This document shows, in pieces, positions 8,103-16,291 of a stretch of DNA of 32,776 nucleotides. This stretch comes from Candidatus Poribacteria bacterium (lineage in GTDB: Bacteria; Poribacteria; WGA-4E; WGA-3G): the NCBI GenBank assembly GCA_022826805.1, contig JAJDUH010000006.1:1-32776 (forward strand), in the 5' to 3' direction. The position numbers and the translations under genes were made by a program. Each line of letters opens with the position of its first letter. Positions within the stretch are counted from its first letter, which is position 1. Below the pieces are notes generated by a model. That model had not been told where the DNA came from. It worked only from the letters and a program-made list of their open reading frames with translations, and ran no database searches.

Positions 8103-8131
8103 ATTGTAGCAAAAATTAACGGGTATGTCAA
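8103..8131 (-). promoter_or_regulatory. Sigma-70-type promoter of the Uma2 gene
   Basis: On the minus strand TTGACA (8131-8126) and TACAAT (8108-8103) are separated by 17 bases, about 72 bases before the ATG at 8031. This is a near-consensus match, in the gap after the pnkp stop codon. Confidence 0.65.
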
Positions 8132-8168
8132 CGGTTTTTTATTTTTTCAGTCAGCGTTGCTCAGATGT

Positions 8169-10733
8169 TTAGAGCCTTGGATCGACAGCCTCACTTTCGA
8201 GCGCAAGGATGCCGAAAACACACTCATGGACACGAGACAATGGTTCACGGCGCACAAAACGCTCAAGTGCCTCAACACCCAAGGCAAACTCTCGAAGCGC
8301 AAGAGAACGTTTGTAAGAAAGCGATCGAGAACGGAGACGTTCTAAGTTCTGAGGCAGTGTATATTCAGGTCCATAGATTATCCGCAGGTATTCTCGACCT
8401 CGGCACTTTACAGCGGGTTGCACCAATCCTCGCTTGCCTTGAACGATAAAATTTAGCGGTTTGATGACTGTGCCTTCACCGCCCTGTGCCGTGAGTTCTT
8501 CCCACTCCTGAATCGCTTCCGTTTGGCTTGTGGTATCGGTTAAATCTACTATCCCATACCGGGTTGCAAACAGCAAGCCATCTTCAGAGTTTTGACAGAG
8601 TTTGGTAAGCATTTGTATATGCCACAGGTGGTCTTTGTCAAAATGCACTGCACCTTCTGTCGCAAGCAAGTGGAAGGGCGCCAGTTTCAGATCTACAGTG
8701 GATTGGACCGTCCAACAATATTGCTGATAAGCCTTGATGTATTGGGTCGCTGCTTCTGTCCGTTGGCGATAGTTCTCCAAGATACGACTCACGTCAACGC
8801 CACGTTCAGCCGCGGTTTCTAAAGAAGCACCCGCTTCTCCCAAAGCGACACGAGCCGATGTCCCTACCGGAGCATATTGTTGCCTTAACAACTCCTGTGC
8901 CTTAACCGACCAAGGCATCAACTCGCAGTCAAGACAAATCCAATCTGTCCGAAGCGTTTCCCAATATCCAGCCTTGTCCATCGCTGTTTTTACATGTTCA
9001 AGTAAAGCCTTTTCAACAGCGGCATCGTCAAAGAAGGGTCTGCCGGTTCGTGTATAACAGATGCCGAGCGTATCGTCCGCAATACCGAATCGTTTTTTTG
9101 CTGTTTCTGGGTCGCGGCAGACAACAACGATGGCGCGTGATCCCATGTGTTTCTCTTGCCAGATAACGTCGGTTATACCTTGTTTGTGATAATAGGCGAA
9201 CCCGTCTGCTGGATGTTCGAGCAAGTTTGATTTGTTTGCTGTCTCAGTCGGGGACATTGTCGGTGGAAGATATATAAGCCATTTTGGATGGACAGCGAAA
9301 CGGCTCATCGCCTCTAACGCCGTTATAGCATTCTCTTCGCGGATTGTTAGGTTGCCATGTAATCGTGTGCTAATGGTGCGCTTCCCTAACACATCATTAA
9401 TATCCAGGATATCGTCATATCCGGACGTTTTGATAGGAGAGGGTTTGTCTGTTTCATCGAGAAGCGGCTTCACGGGTTCATAATATGTCTGATGGGCGGA
9501 GACAGATACGAGTTCTCTTTCAGGGTATCGCAACGCTGTTAGTTTGCCTCCGAAAACACATCCGGTATCAATGTTAATCGTGCGGTTTACCCATTGTGGA
9601 TCGGTAACTGGCGTGTGTCCATAGACAACCATTGCAGCCCCACGGTATGCTTCTGCCCAATTAAGTCGGATCGGCAATCCGAACTCATCGGTTTCTCCGG
9701 TAGTTTCCCCGTACATTGCGAATTCTCGAACGCGCCCTGAGGCACGTCCCTGTAATTCCGCCTTCATTCCGGCGTGAGCAACAACCAACTTTCCGGCGTC
9801 AAGTACGTAGTGGCTCACCAAACCGTCTAAGAATTCTGCAACCTGCGTTTTAAATTCCGTTGATTCCTGTGCCAATTGCGCCAGTGATTCCGCCAGTCCG
9901 TGCGTAGGCTTCACATTTCTGCCCCGAAGTGCCCGAACCAGTTTTACATCATGGTTCCCCGGTACACAAAGTGCTGCACCAGTTTCGTGCATCCGCATGA
10001 TCAGGCGCAACACTTGAGCAACCTTGGGTCCTCGGTCCACATAATCTCCCACGAAAATTGCGCTTCTGCCTTGCGGTGGTTCAACAATGGTGTCCCCGTT
10101 TGATTGCGTTGATATTTCATAGCCGAGTTTTTGGAGCAATTCGACCAGTTCATCATAACAGCCGTGGATATCACCAATGATGTCAAATGGACCTTGCTCG
10201 TCTGTGCGGTTTGGCCACAGCGGTTGTCGTTCCACGCGAGCGATTTCAACGGTTTCAGGCGTGGACATCACATAGACAAAGTGCCGAAAGCCTTCGCGTT
10301 TGAGATTACGCAGTGAGCGGCGAAGTTGTTGATTTTGTTGTCGGATGACATGTGGTTTTAAATCTCGGTCCGACCGTGCCTCGTTTCTTTCCTGACAGAG
10401 TTTTGCGGGCATCTTAAACACAATGGCAGCGGTTAAGTAATGATACTCGCGCGCCAACGCAAGCAAAGGTTTCCGGGCGTCAACTTGGACGTTGGTAGCG
10501 TCAATGACTGTCAATTTTCCGACAGCGAGCCGTTTGGCGGCGATGAACCGTAGCACCTCAAATGCATCGTTTGTTGCGGTTTGGTCAGTTTCATCGTCCG
10601 AAACGAGACCGCGGCAGAAATCAGATGAGAGGATTTCGGTGGGCTTAAAGTGTTTGCTTGCAAAGGTGGATTTACCTGAGCCTGAAGGTCCAATGAGGAG
10701 TACGAGTGAAGGTTCAGGAATTTTGATAATCAT
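8169..10733 (-). CDS. pnkp: Polynucleotide kinase-phosphatase-ligase (bacterial Pnkp)
   Basis: The 854-residue protein has the three-module layout of bacterial Pnkp, the RNA end-healing and sealing enzyme. The N-terminal 5'-kinase has P-loop GPSGSGKS (15-22). The central metallophosphatase has GDIHG (187-191), GDYVDRG (229-235), GNHD (259-262) and GHTP (372-375). The C-terminal adenylyltransferase/ligase has its nucleotidyl lysine in EKHMGSR (Lys528). The length is close to that of Clostridium thermocellum Pnkp. Its ATG overlaps the hen1 stop codon by four bases (ATGA), so the two are translationally coupled. Pnkp and Hen1 together repair RNAs, such as tRNAs, cut by ribotoxins, with Hen1 marking the 3' end. 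All visible motifs are intact. Confidence 0.95.
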   Translation of the reverse strand: MIIKIPEPSLVLLIGPSGSGKSTFASKHFKPTEILSSDFCRGLVSDDETDQTATNDAFEVLRFIAAKRLAVGKLTVIDATNVQVDARKPLLALAREYHYLTAAIVFKMPAKLCQERNEARSDRDLKPHVIRQQNQQLRRSLRNLKREGFRHFVYVMSTPETVEIARVERQPLWPNRTDEQGPFDIIGDIHGCYDELVELLQKLGYEISTQSNGDTIVEPPQGRSAIFVGDYVDRGPKVAQVLRLIMRMHETGAALCVPGNHDVKLVRALRGRNVKPTHGLAESLAQLAQESTEFKTQVAEFLDGLVSHYVLDAGKLVVAHAGMKAELQGRASGRVREFAMYGETTGETDEFGLPIRLNWAEAYRGAAMVVYGHTPVTDPQWVNRTINIDTGCVFGGKLTALRYPERELVSVSAHQTYYEPVKPLLDETDKPSPIKTSGYDDILDINDVLGKRTISTRLHGNLTIREENAITALEAMSRFAVHPKWLIYLPPTMSPTETANKSNLLEHPADGFAYYHKQGITDVIWQEKHMGSRAIVVVCRDPETAKKRFGIADDTLGICYTRTGRPFFDDAAVEKALLEHVKTAMDKAGYWETLRTDWICLDCELMPWSVKAQELLRQQYAPVGTSARVALGEAGASLETAAERGVDVSRILENYRQRTEAATQYIKAYQQYCWTVQSTVDLKLAPFHLLATEGAVHFDKDHLWHIQMLTKLCQNSEDGLLFATRYGIVDLTDTTSQTEAIQEWEELTAQGGEGTVIKPLNFIVQGKRGLVQPAVKCRGREYLRIIYGPEYTLPQNLERLRSRSLSYKRSLALREFALGVEALERFVRREPLSRVHECVFGILALESEAVDPRL

Positions 10734-12136
10734 ATTCTCTCCGCTGCCCGATCTTCTCGGGTAAAGACTGCCATCTGCGTTGGGGAACCAACGTCTTCAG
10801 TCATTGGTCCGATGGGGTGAAACACAGCAGCATAACCGAAGCGTTTGGAAATACGAGTTGCCCAAGAATGAAACTCATCCCGTGTCCATTCAAAACGGTG
10901 GTCTTTATGCCGAAAGGTACCAGCCTGTAGATTCTCAAATTTCACGTTGTATTCTATATTTGGTGTTGTCAGCACAACCGTCCGAGGACCGGCAAATTCA
11001 AAGAGAACACGCGCAAAAGCGGCGAGTCGTGGTGGGTCAAAGTGTTCGATCACCTCTATGACCGCAGCTGCATCGTATCCAACGAGACGCTTATCTTGAT
11101 AGTTAAGCGACCCTTGAAACAAGCGAAGTCGCTCTTTCTGTCTTTCTGGCAACCGTTCGTAATGAAGCCGCTCTTGCGCGATTTTCAGCGCACGATGTGA
11201 AACGTCCATTCCGACGATCTCTTCAAACTGCTTTTCGCGCAACAACTTACGGAGAAGTTTTCCTTCACCACACCCCAAATCGAGAACGCGTTTCGCGCCG
11301 CACTGTTTGAGGACCTCAGTGACCGTTTGCAAACGGACTTCGTTTAGATTGATTCGCGCTTCAACTTGTGCTTGGATTGTTTCTTCAGTTTGTTGCGGAT
11401 CTGTATCGCATAATCTGGCAAGTGCCTGATCGGTAAGCGGACGTAAGTGTTTCAAGTAACGACGGGCAATGGATTCTTGTTCTGGGTGCGCAGCGAGCCA
11501 ATTTTTACCATGTTTTAGCAGTTTCTCAATTTCTGCCTCGTCAACCCAGTAGTGTTTTTCATCGTCCAGCACGGGAATCAAAACGTAAAGATGCGTGAGG
11601 AGTTCGCTCAGACGACAGGTGTTTTGCAGGGTCACTGTGAAATAACAGCTTTCGCCCCAATCCGGGAATTGTGCATCTAAGGTGTGTCGCTCCGCGCTTA
11701 TCTTATAACCGAGTGGCTCGAACAGTCTCCGTAACAATTGCTCACCGCCTCGACACGGGAGGGTGGATAACTTTACTTCTAAAGGAATCGCTGTCTCTGC
11801 GAGCTGTGGGCGTTCTTTGCTTTTGCCCGACAACGCACTGCTAAACACTTGCGCGATTGCGACGCTCAAAAACGACGAAGCAACGTAAGGGCGATCACTG
11901 ACGTACGGTGCCAGTGCGAAGTTTTCTCCGAATCGTCCGTGTGGACGACGGGTCAGTCCAACAGCATCTACATCGAGTAGCAGTGCTGCCGTGCACCTCT
12001 CATCGCGTGCCTCTGGATAAAAGACGTGTGCTTGTCCAAAGGTTAGATCAAAGGATTGAATCCGCTCAGGATGTTTGTGCAACAGATACCCAAGATCTGT
12101 CGCTGGAGAATAGGTTGTTGATATTGTCAAGAGCAT
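10730..12136 (-). CDS. hen1: Hen1 3'-terminal RNA ribose 2'-O-methyltransferase
   Basis: The 468-residue protein has the bacterial Hen1 N-terminal domain (starts MLLTISTTY, then DLGYLLHKHPERIQ and VFYPEA), which supports Pnkp ligase activity, and a C-terminal SAM methyltransferase domain. The SAM loop is VLDLGCGEG (284-292). The Hen1 metal-binding residues are visible as EVIEH (361-365) plus the histidines of FRHKDHRFEW near 409-414. The reaction is 2'-O-methylation of the 3'-terminal nucleotide of broken RNA before sealing, which protects the junction from repeat cleavage. It is first in a two-gene operon with pnkp, with a promoter at 12189-12217 and GAGG upstream of the start. Confidence 0.95.
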   Translation of the reverse strand: MLLTISTTYSPATDLGYLLHKHPERIQSFDLTFGQAHVFYPEARDERCTAALLLDVDAVGLTRRPHGRFGENFALAPYVSDRPYVASSFLSVAIAQVFSSALSGKSKERPQLAETAIPLEVKLSTLPCRGGEQLLRRLFEPLGYKISAERHTLDAQFPDWGESCYFTVTLQNTCRLSELLTHLYVLIPVLDDEKHYWVDEAEIEKLLKHGKNWLAAHPEQESIARRYLKHLRPLTDQALARLCDTDPQQTEETIQAQVEARINLNEVRLQTVTEVLKQCGAKRVLDLGCGEGKLLRKLLREKQFEEIVGMDVSHRALKIAQERLHYERLPERQKERLRLFQGSLNYQDKRLVGYDAAAVIEVIEHFDPPRLAAFARVLFEFAGPRTVVLTTPNIEYNVKFENLQAGTFRHKDHRFEWTRDEFHSWATRISKRFGYAAVFHPIGPMTEDVGSPTQMAVFTREDRAAERI

Positions 12137-12188
12137 AACAAGGACGCCTCTACGGAAGGGAATACGCTAAAAGGGAAATGTTGAATAC

Positions 12189-12217
12189 ATTATACGGTAA
12201 TTTAGTGGCGGTGTCTA
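12189..12217 (-). promoter_or_regulatory. Promoter of the hen1-pnkp operon
   Basis: On the minus strand TAGACA (12217-12212) and TATAAT (12194-12189) are separated by 17 bases, about 53 bases before the hen1 start. The -10 box is a perfect consensus. Confidence 0.6.
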
Positions 12218-12234
12218 CTGAAAGATGCGAATCG

Positions 12235-12960
12235 TTATTCTATCAATACGATCATACCACAACCAATTCTGGCACCACCGCCCGGCTGGATTGGAGGCAC
12301 TGTTGCTGATGTGTTAGCATGGGAATGTGGTGGTGTCCCTGGTGGATGTTCATGCGGTTGTACCATCTGCGTATCCACTTCCATATTCATGTTCATATCC
12401 ATTTGCATGTTCATGTGATGTGCGTGCGGATTGGTGAGGAAAGTGTCGCTGGTTTCGTGAATCATAATGAGTTTCCCCAAGATGTCGGTGTTTGGATCTC
12501 CACCGAGGGACCAGAAGGGTGTTGTAAACGCAAGAATACCCGTGCCCTCTTCACCGACCGAGATGTTTCCGATTTCCCCTATGCCAATAGGAGGTGTATC
12601 GCGTGTCGCTTGGACGACAGGTATACCGGGTGTACCGGCTGGAATCCCCATAGGATGCCAGTGCGGTCCAAGATCGGTGCAGCTGCCTGTATGGAGATGC
12701 ATTGCGTGTAAACCGGCGGTAGCGTTCTGAATTTCGACTACGACATGGACCCCTCCGTCTACTTCCGTGAATGTAGCAGTGCCGGTAATACCGCTTCCGT
12801 CTATTTCAGAGATAGTGGCAACTGCAACCTTGTCAACAGGCGCCGCTGTGATAACCTGTGTCGGAATTTTTTCACAACCAGTTGCAAGACATATTGTGAT
12901 AATAAGGGTTATTAGTACTGTGTAAGTGTAGGATCTGATATTCATCAAAATCTTCGGCAT
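12235..12960 (-). CDS. Cu/Zn superoxide dismutase-like lipoprotein
   Basis: From the ATG at 12960 the 241-residue protein has a lipoprotein signal with the lipid cysteine at about Cys29 (LATGC). The SOD fold is shown by LHAMHLH (His88, His90), GPHWHP (His100 or 102), GEIGNISVG, LIMIHE (His168) and the closing GGGARIGCG (Arg231, Cys234, likely paired with Cys94). These supply the copper ligands and the active-site arginine. The zinc-loop histidines are absent and the usual Asp is Glu129. A Met/His-rich insertion (about 179-214, repeated HMNMQMDMN and HEHPPG) precedes the last motif and may bind extra copper. A second ATG at 12945 is possible. The start lies at the edge of the IS element. The role is probably superoxide or copper defence at the envelope. 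Confidence 0.82.
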   Translation of the reverse strand: MPKILMNIRSYTYTVLITLIITICLATGCEKIPTQVITAAPVDKVAVATISEIDGSGITGTATFTEVDGGVHVVVEIQNATAGLHAMHLHTGSCTDLGPHWHPMGIPAGTPGIPVVQATRDTPPIGIGEIGNISVGEEGTGILAFTTPFWSLGGDPNTDILGKLIMIHETSDTFLTNPHAHHMNMQMDMNMNMEVDTQMVQPHEHPPGTPPHSHANTSATVPPIQPGGGARIGCGMIVLIE

Positions 12961-13007
12961 GGAAACCCTATCCTTTAGGGCAGGGAGGAAATGCCGTCCT
13001 CTTTTTC

Positions 13008-13035
13008 TTGACAAAAATGTTAAAAATGTTATACT
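13008..13035 (+). promoter_or_regulatory. Strong promoter of tnpB
   Basis: TTGACA (13008-13013) and TATACT (13030-13035) are separated by 16 bases. The spacer contains a doubled AAAATGTTA. The tnpB start is about 100 bases further on. Confidence 0.65.
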
Positions 13036-13041
13036 ATCTTC

Positions 13042-13120
13042 ATAGCGTTGGCAGACATGTCAAGCATTGCTGCAAGGCAATGTGTCTGCCTACCCACTTG
13101 ACAGAGGTTAAAGACGCTAT
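13042..13120 (+). other. Structured tnpB leader (nested stems)
   Basis: Three complementary pairs nest inside one another: ATAGCG (13042-13047) with CGCTAT (13115-13120), GGCAGACA (13050-13057) with TGTCTGCC (13083-13090), and ATTGC (13066-13070) with GCAAT (13077-13081). The whole lies between the promoter and the tnpB start, so it would form in the 5' untranslated RNA. It may be part of the left-end DNA fold used in transposition, or a translation control element. Confidence 0.45.
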
Positions 13121-13133
13121 ACGCTATAGTCCA

Positions 13134-14303
13134 ATGAGAACGTACAAATATCAGATACGCGAACACCCACAGAACAAACGCTTGGGCAATCTGCTGGATG
13201 ACCTTTGCGATGTCCACAACCACTTCTTGAAGTTGGAAAACCGCTATTACCGCCGCTATGGGAAATACGCCGGTCGTTTTCGCTTGCAACCGCACCTGAC
13301 GAAGTTGCTCCAACGTACCAAGAAACACTGGGCTTGGATACCGCGCGATACACTTGACGCTGTGATTATCCGACTGCACGTCGCTTGGGAGCGTTTTTTC
13401 AACACGCCAGGGACGGGTAAGCCGAAGTTCAAACGCAAGGGTCGTTACCGCTCTGCGAAATTCCAAACAGGCTATAAACTTCAAGACGGTCGCGTGCGTC
13501 TCTCGTTCAAATCGTGGGACGAATCCTCGCAACATTTGAAGTTTGACAAACGTTGGTTTTCTTTTCATCACCACCGCGACTGGCACGGCACTGTCCGTTA
13601 TATCCAAATCCTTCGCGACAGTGTTGGGACGTTTTGGCTTTATGTCGTGACAGATGATACCTCCAAAGAAGTGTTGCCCGCTACGGGTGAAAGTGTAGGT
13701 GCGGACAATGTAATACAAGGAATGGATTTGGTCTATTCCCAGACCAAATCCGGTATGAAAGATGCTTTTCTCACGCTGAATACAGGAGAGAAAATACAAT
13801 CGCCACAATTCCTGAAACAGTCCTTGAACGAACTCCGAAACCTCAACAAAGCGGTCAGTCGAAAGGTAAAAGGCTCTAACACTTGGTGGCGTGCCGTCCG
13901 TCAACTTGCGCGGTTGTATAGGAAAGTGAACAACCAACGCAAAGATTTTCATTGGAAACTGGCAGATACACTCTGCAAGCGGTTTGATACAATCGTTCTT
14001 GAAACCTTGAACCTTGAGGGTATGAAACGGCTTTGGGGACGTAAGGTCTCTGACCTCGCCTTTTACCAGTTTGTTGAGATTTTGAAGTATAAGTGTCAAA
14101 AACATAAGCGTCTTTTGAAACAAGTTGGCCAATGGACGACTACATCAAAGCCGTGTTCCAATTGCGGACACAAAAACGAAAATCTAACACTTTCAGATAG
14201 GCAGTGGACATGCCCGAGATGTGGTTCACACCACGATAGAGACGTCAACGCTGCGATAAACATCTTACGGGCTGCTTGGGGTCCCGTTGTGGAGACGATG
14301 TAA
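13134..14303 (+). CDS. tnpB: TnpB-type RNA-guided nuclease (probably disrupted in RuvC-I)
   Basis: I start at ATG 13134 (MRTYKYQIREHP), which fits the TnpB N-terminus; the reading frame upstream is the structured leader. The 389-residue protein has the helical N-terminal region (13-90), a beta segment, RuvC-II Glu290 (IVLETLNLEGM), a zinc ribbon (CSNCG ... CPRCG) and RuvC-III DRDVNAAINI (Asp370). RuvC-I is abnormal: VGAD (Asp191) is followed by about 15 extra residues (13707-13751) before GMKDAFLTLNTGEKI, where relatives read straight through from Asp-x-Gly. The extra DNA carries an 11-bp inverted repeat. Catalysis is therefore doubtful. TnpB nucleases use an omega-RNA from the element's right end to cut DNA and favour retention of the element. 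Confidence 0.85.
   Translation: MRTYKYQIREHPQNKRLGNLLDDLCDVHNHFLKLENRYYRRYGKYAGRFRLQPHLTKLLQRTKKHWAWIPRDTLDAVIIRLHVAWERFFNTPGTGKPKFKRKGRYRSAKFQTGYKLQDGRVRLSFKSWDESSQHLKFDKRWFSFHHHRDWHGTVRYIQILRDSVGTFWLYVVTDDTSKEVLPATGESVGADNVIQGMDLVYSQTKSGMKDAFLTLNTGEKIQSPQFLKQSLNELRNLNKAVSRKVKGSNTWWRAVRQLARLYRKVNNQRKDFHWKLADTLCKRFDTIVLETLNLEGMKRLWGRKVSDLAFYQFVEILKYKCQKHKRLLKQVGQWTTTSKPCSNCGHKNENLTLSDRQWTCPRCGSHHDRDVNAAINILRAAWGPVVETM
13707..13751 (+). repeat. In-frame hairpin insertion inside tnpB RuvC-I
   Basis: GGATTTGGTCT (13724-13734) and its exact complement AGACCAAATCC (13741-13751) flank the loop ATTCCC. The 45 bases keep the frame open and add about 15 residues directly after the presumed catalytic Asp191. 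The boundaries are inferred from the motif expected in TnpB proteins, not from an alignment. Confidence 0.5.
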
Positions 14304-14372
14304 GTCGATTCTCAAGAATCGTTGTTGTCTACGAAGCACAAGCCCCTGCCTTTAGGCAGTGGGTGCCTTGAC
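14200..14372 (+). ncRNA. Possible omega-RNA at tnpB 3' end
   Basis: In known TnpB elements the guide RNA overlaps the 3' part of tnpB and runs to the right end. Here that region ends in the right-end hairpin at 14346-14359 followed by TTGAC at 14368-14372. I infer this from family precedent and position; no conserved omega-RNA fold was computed. The 5' limit is a guess. Confidence 0.3.
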
Positions 14373-14538
14373 AAAGACGAAGATGGTTCCCTTTCGAGGA
14401 TTCAGTTGAAGTGTTCTGGATTAAATTATATCACGCTTTGGTGTTTCGGAGCAAATAGTGGTTCCTAATCCTGCAAATCCTATAATTCTGATTCTGACAA
14501 TCCACTGCCAAAATATTTACACATCCCTGAATTGGTAC

Positions 14539-14566
14539 TTGACATTCTGCCTTATATTGATAAAAT
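14539..14566 (+). promoter_or_regulatory. Promoter of the acetoacetate-decarboxylase-like gene
   Basis: TTGACA (14539-14544) and TAAAAT (14561-14566) are 16 bases apart, about 33 bases before the ATG at 14600. The gap 14373-14538 between the IS and this promoter shows no gene or structure. Confidence 0.55.
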
Positions 14567-14599
14567 ATGGATATATCACCTATAACATGGAGGAATAAG

Positions 14600-15448
14600 A
14601 TGGGATATAAATTAGATCCGAATGCAATGTATCGAATGCCGACACATTTTGGCCCGAGGACGGGTCCAAGGTATGGACCTGATGGCAGAAAATTTGAGTG
14701 TAAAGATAACCCGAAATCGACATCGGTTACGGTCAGTTTCCTGACGAATAGCGAACAGTTAGAGGCTTTTCTACCGCCAGGATTCTCACTTAACGGCGAA
14801 CCCGTTGTGTCCGTATCTGGCGGCTATATGAAAGAAATTGAGTGGCTCGCAGGACGCGGCTACAATACCCTCGGTGTTAGCTTCCCGGTGGTTTATGAAG
14901 GTGAAGTAGACCGGGCAACCGGTTCCCTATTGACGGTGCTCTGGGAAAATCTGACCGATCCGATTTTGACAGGACGTGAGGAATTGGGATTCTCCAAAAT
15001 CTATTGCTCACTTCCGGATCCACTCACTTTTAACGGCGAAACACACTGCACCGCCAGTTGGATGGGTTTCAAGTTTATGGACATGCGCGTGAGAGCCACA
15101 GAGGAGGTTCCAATACAACCCGCGTCCGCTCCAGCACAGCAGCCGAGTGGTGAACAACCGCTCACTGGCTCACTCCACTATAAATATATGCCGAGAACCG
15201 GCGAATGGGGAACCGCGGATATTGCTTACGCTGTGCTAACACCTGCGAGTTCGCCGAACCGCGTCGTGCAGGAACATTGGCGTGGCGAAGGGACGGTAGA
15301 ATTCCACAAAGCCCGCTGGGAGGATCTACCGACGCAATACAACATCGTCAACGCCTTCCACGAGTTGGAAGTCAAAGAGTGGCGTGGCGCATCCATCGTC
15401 AAAAGTGTCGGTGGAAAAGACCTGAGCGATCAACGCATTTTGCGTTAA
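14600..15448 (+). CDS. Acetoacetate decarboxylase-like protein
   Basis: The start at 14600 is chosen over an in-frame ATG at 14567 because GGAGG lies six bases upstream and the promoter -10 box overlaps the earlier one. The 282-residue protein resembles the acetoacetate decarboxylase (ADC) fold: a beta-rich first half (FLPPGFSLNGEPVVSV) and the segment GREELGFSKIY (125-135), where Lys133 aligns in position with the Schiff-base lysine of ADC. A Pro/Gln-rich linker (APAQQPSGEQ) is inserted near 185. ADC-family members include decarboxylases and related aldolase-like enzymes, so the substrate is unknown. It converges on the SDR gene, with six bases between the two stop codons. Confidence 0.65.
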   Translation: MGYKLDPNAMYRMPTHFGPRTGPRYGPDGRKFECKDNPKSTSVTVSFLTNSEQLEAFLPPGFSLNGEPVVSVSGGYMKEIEWLAGRGYNTLGVSFPVVYEGEVDRATGSLLTVLWENLTDPILTGREELGFSKIYCSLPDPLTFNGETHCTASWMGFKFMDMRVRATEEVPIQPASAPAQQPSGEQPLTGSLHYKYMPRTGEWGTADIAYAVLTPASSPNRVVQEHWRGEGTVEFHKARWEDLPTQYNIVNAFHELEVKEWRGASIVKSVGGKDLSDQRILR

Positions 15449-15454
15449 GTCTTA

Positions 15455-16291
15455 TTAGTCCATTACCGTACCACCTGAGACGGTGATGGAAACCCCTGTG
15501 AGGTAGGCGGCTTCGTCTGAGGCGAGGAAAGCAGCCATCTTGGCGACATCTGCTCCCTCGGCGAGTCGCCCGAAGGGGACGGCTGCCTCGGAACGGCGTG
15601 CGTATTCCGAAAGCTTTTCATCAGCGGAAAGGTTATCGGGCATTAGCACAGATGCGAGATGCGAGATGCGTTCTGTGTCCACAAGTCCCGGACAAATGGC
15701 ATTGACGTTGACCTGGTAAGGGGCAAGTTCCTGGGCAAGACTCTGTGTGAAACCGATCACAGCGAATTTTGAGGCACTATATGCGGCGAAGCGTGCCGAT
15801 CCCCGCTTCCCGGTAACAGATGACATATTGATAATTTTGCCGCCTGTTCCTTGGGCGATGAGATGACGGGCCACCGCCTGCGAACAGAGGAACACACCTT
15901 TCACGTTGACCCGTTGTACCCGATCCCAATCCTCTTCAGCTAAATCTACGACAGGCATGCGATCCTTGCCAGCGATTGTCCCCGCATTGTTGACGAGAAT
16001 ATCGATTTTACCGAAATGTGCGACGGTTTGGTTGACCATCTGGCGCACCTGTTCTGCATCCGCAACGTCAGCGACAACACTGATAGCGCCTTGTCCCATC
16101 GCTTCAATCTCACGCACGAGGTCGGGTAATCCTTGCCAATTTGCTTGATCGGCAGCGTAGGGATGCTCGGTAATGTCATTCACAGCGACATCAGCACCTT
16201 CTTTTGCCAATCGGGTCGCGATGGCACGTCCAATGCCGTTTTTGCCTCCCGCGCCCGTCACTAAGGCAACTTTTCCGTTTAAGTTGTACAT
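15455..16291 (-). CDS. Short-chain dehydrogenase/reductase (classical SDR)
   Basis: Start at ATG 16291, because AGGAG lies 12 bases upstream and MYNLNGKVALVTG is the usual SDR beginning. The 278-residue protein has the cofactor-binding TGAGGKNGIG (12-21), NNAG (101-104), catalytic Ser158 (NMSSVTG), and Tyr171/Lys175 (YSASK), with the closing GVSITVSGG. The sequence DIT after the second beta strand points to NAD(H) or mixed preference, but this is weak. It reads as a complete oxidoreductase acting on a sugar, polyol or acyl substrate that cannot be told from sequence. It is monocistronic and convergent with the ADC-like gene. Confidence 0.9.
   Translation of the reverse strand: MYNLNGKVALVTGAGGKNGIGRAIATRLAKEGADVAVNDITEHPYAADQANWQGLPDLVREIEAMGQGAISVVADVADAEQVRQMVNQTVAHFGKIDILVNNAGTIAGKDRMPVVDLAEEDWDRVQRVNVKGVFLCSQAVARHLIAQGTGGKIINMSSVTGKRGSARFAAYSASKFAVIGFTQSLAQELAPYQVNVNAICPGLVDTERISHLASVLMPDNLSADEKLSEYARRSEAAVPFGRLAEGADVAKMAAFLASDEAAYLTGVSITVSGGTVMD

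Larger units (their letters stand above)
12961..14372 (+). mobile_element. IS200/IS605-type element carrying only tnpB (IS1341-like)
   Basis: The element is delimited by short stem-loops at both sides of tnpB: CCCTA/TAGGG at 12966-12980 with a following GGCAGGGAGG, and CTGCC-TTTA-GGCAG at 14346-14359 with flanking CCC/GGG. Subterminal hairpins without inverted terminal repeats or target duplication are typical of this family. No tnpA (Y1 transposase) gene is present, so it depends on one elsewhere. The exact ends are estimates. The left edge falls directly against the start codon of the SOD gene. Confidence 0.6.

Noticed and set aside
13008..13133. Longer tnpB start using TTG at 13008
   Set aside because: That codon is the -35 box of the promoter, and the added 42 residues do not match TnpB.
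13029..14132. 367-codon open frame opposite tnpB
   Set aside because: It is antisense to a well-supported tnpB, has no ribosome-binding site and shows no recognisable domain.
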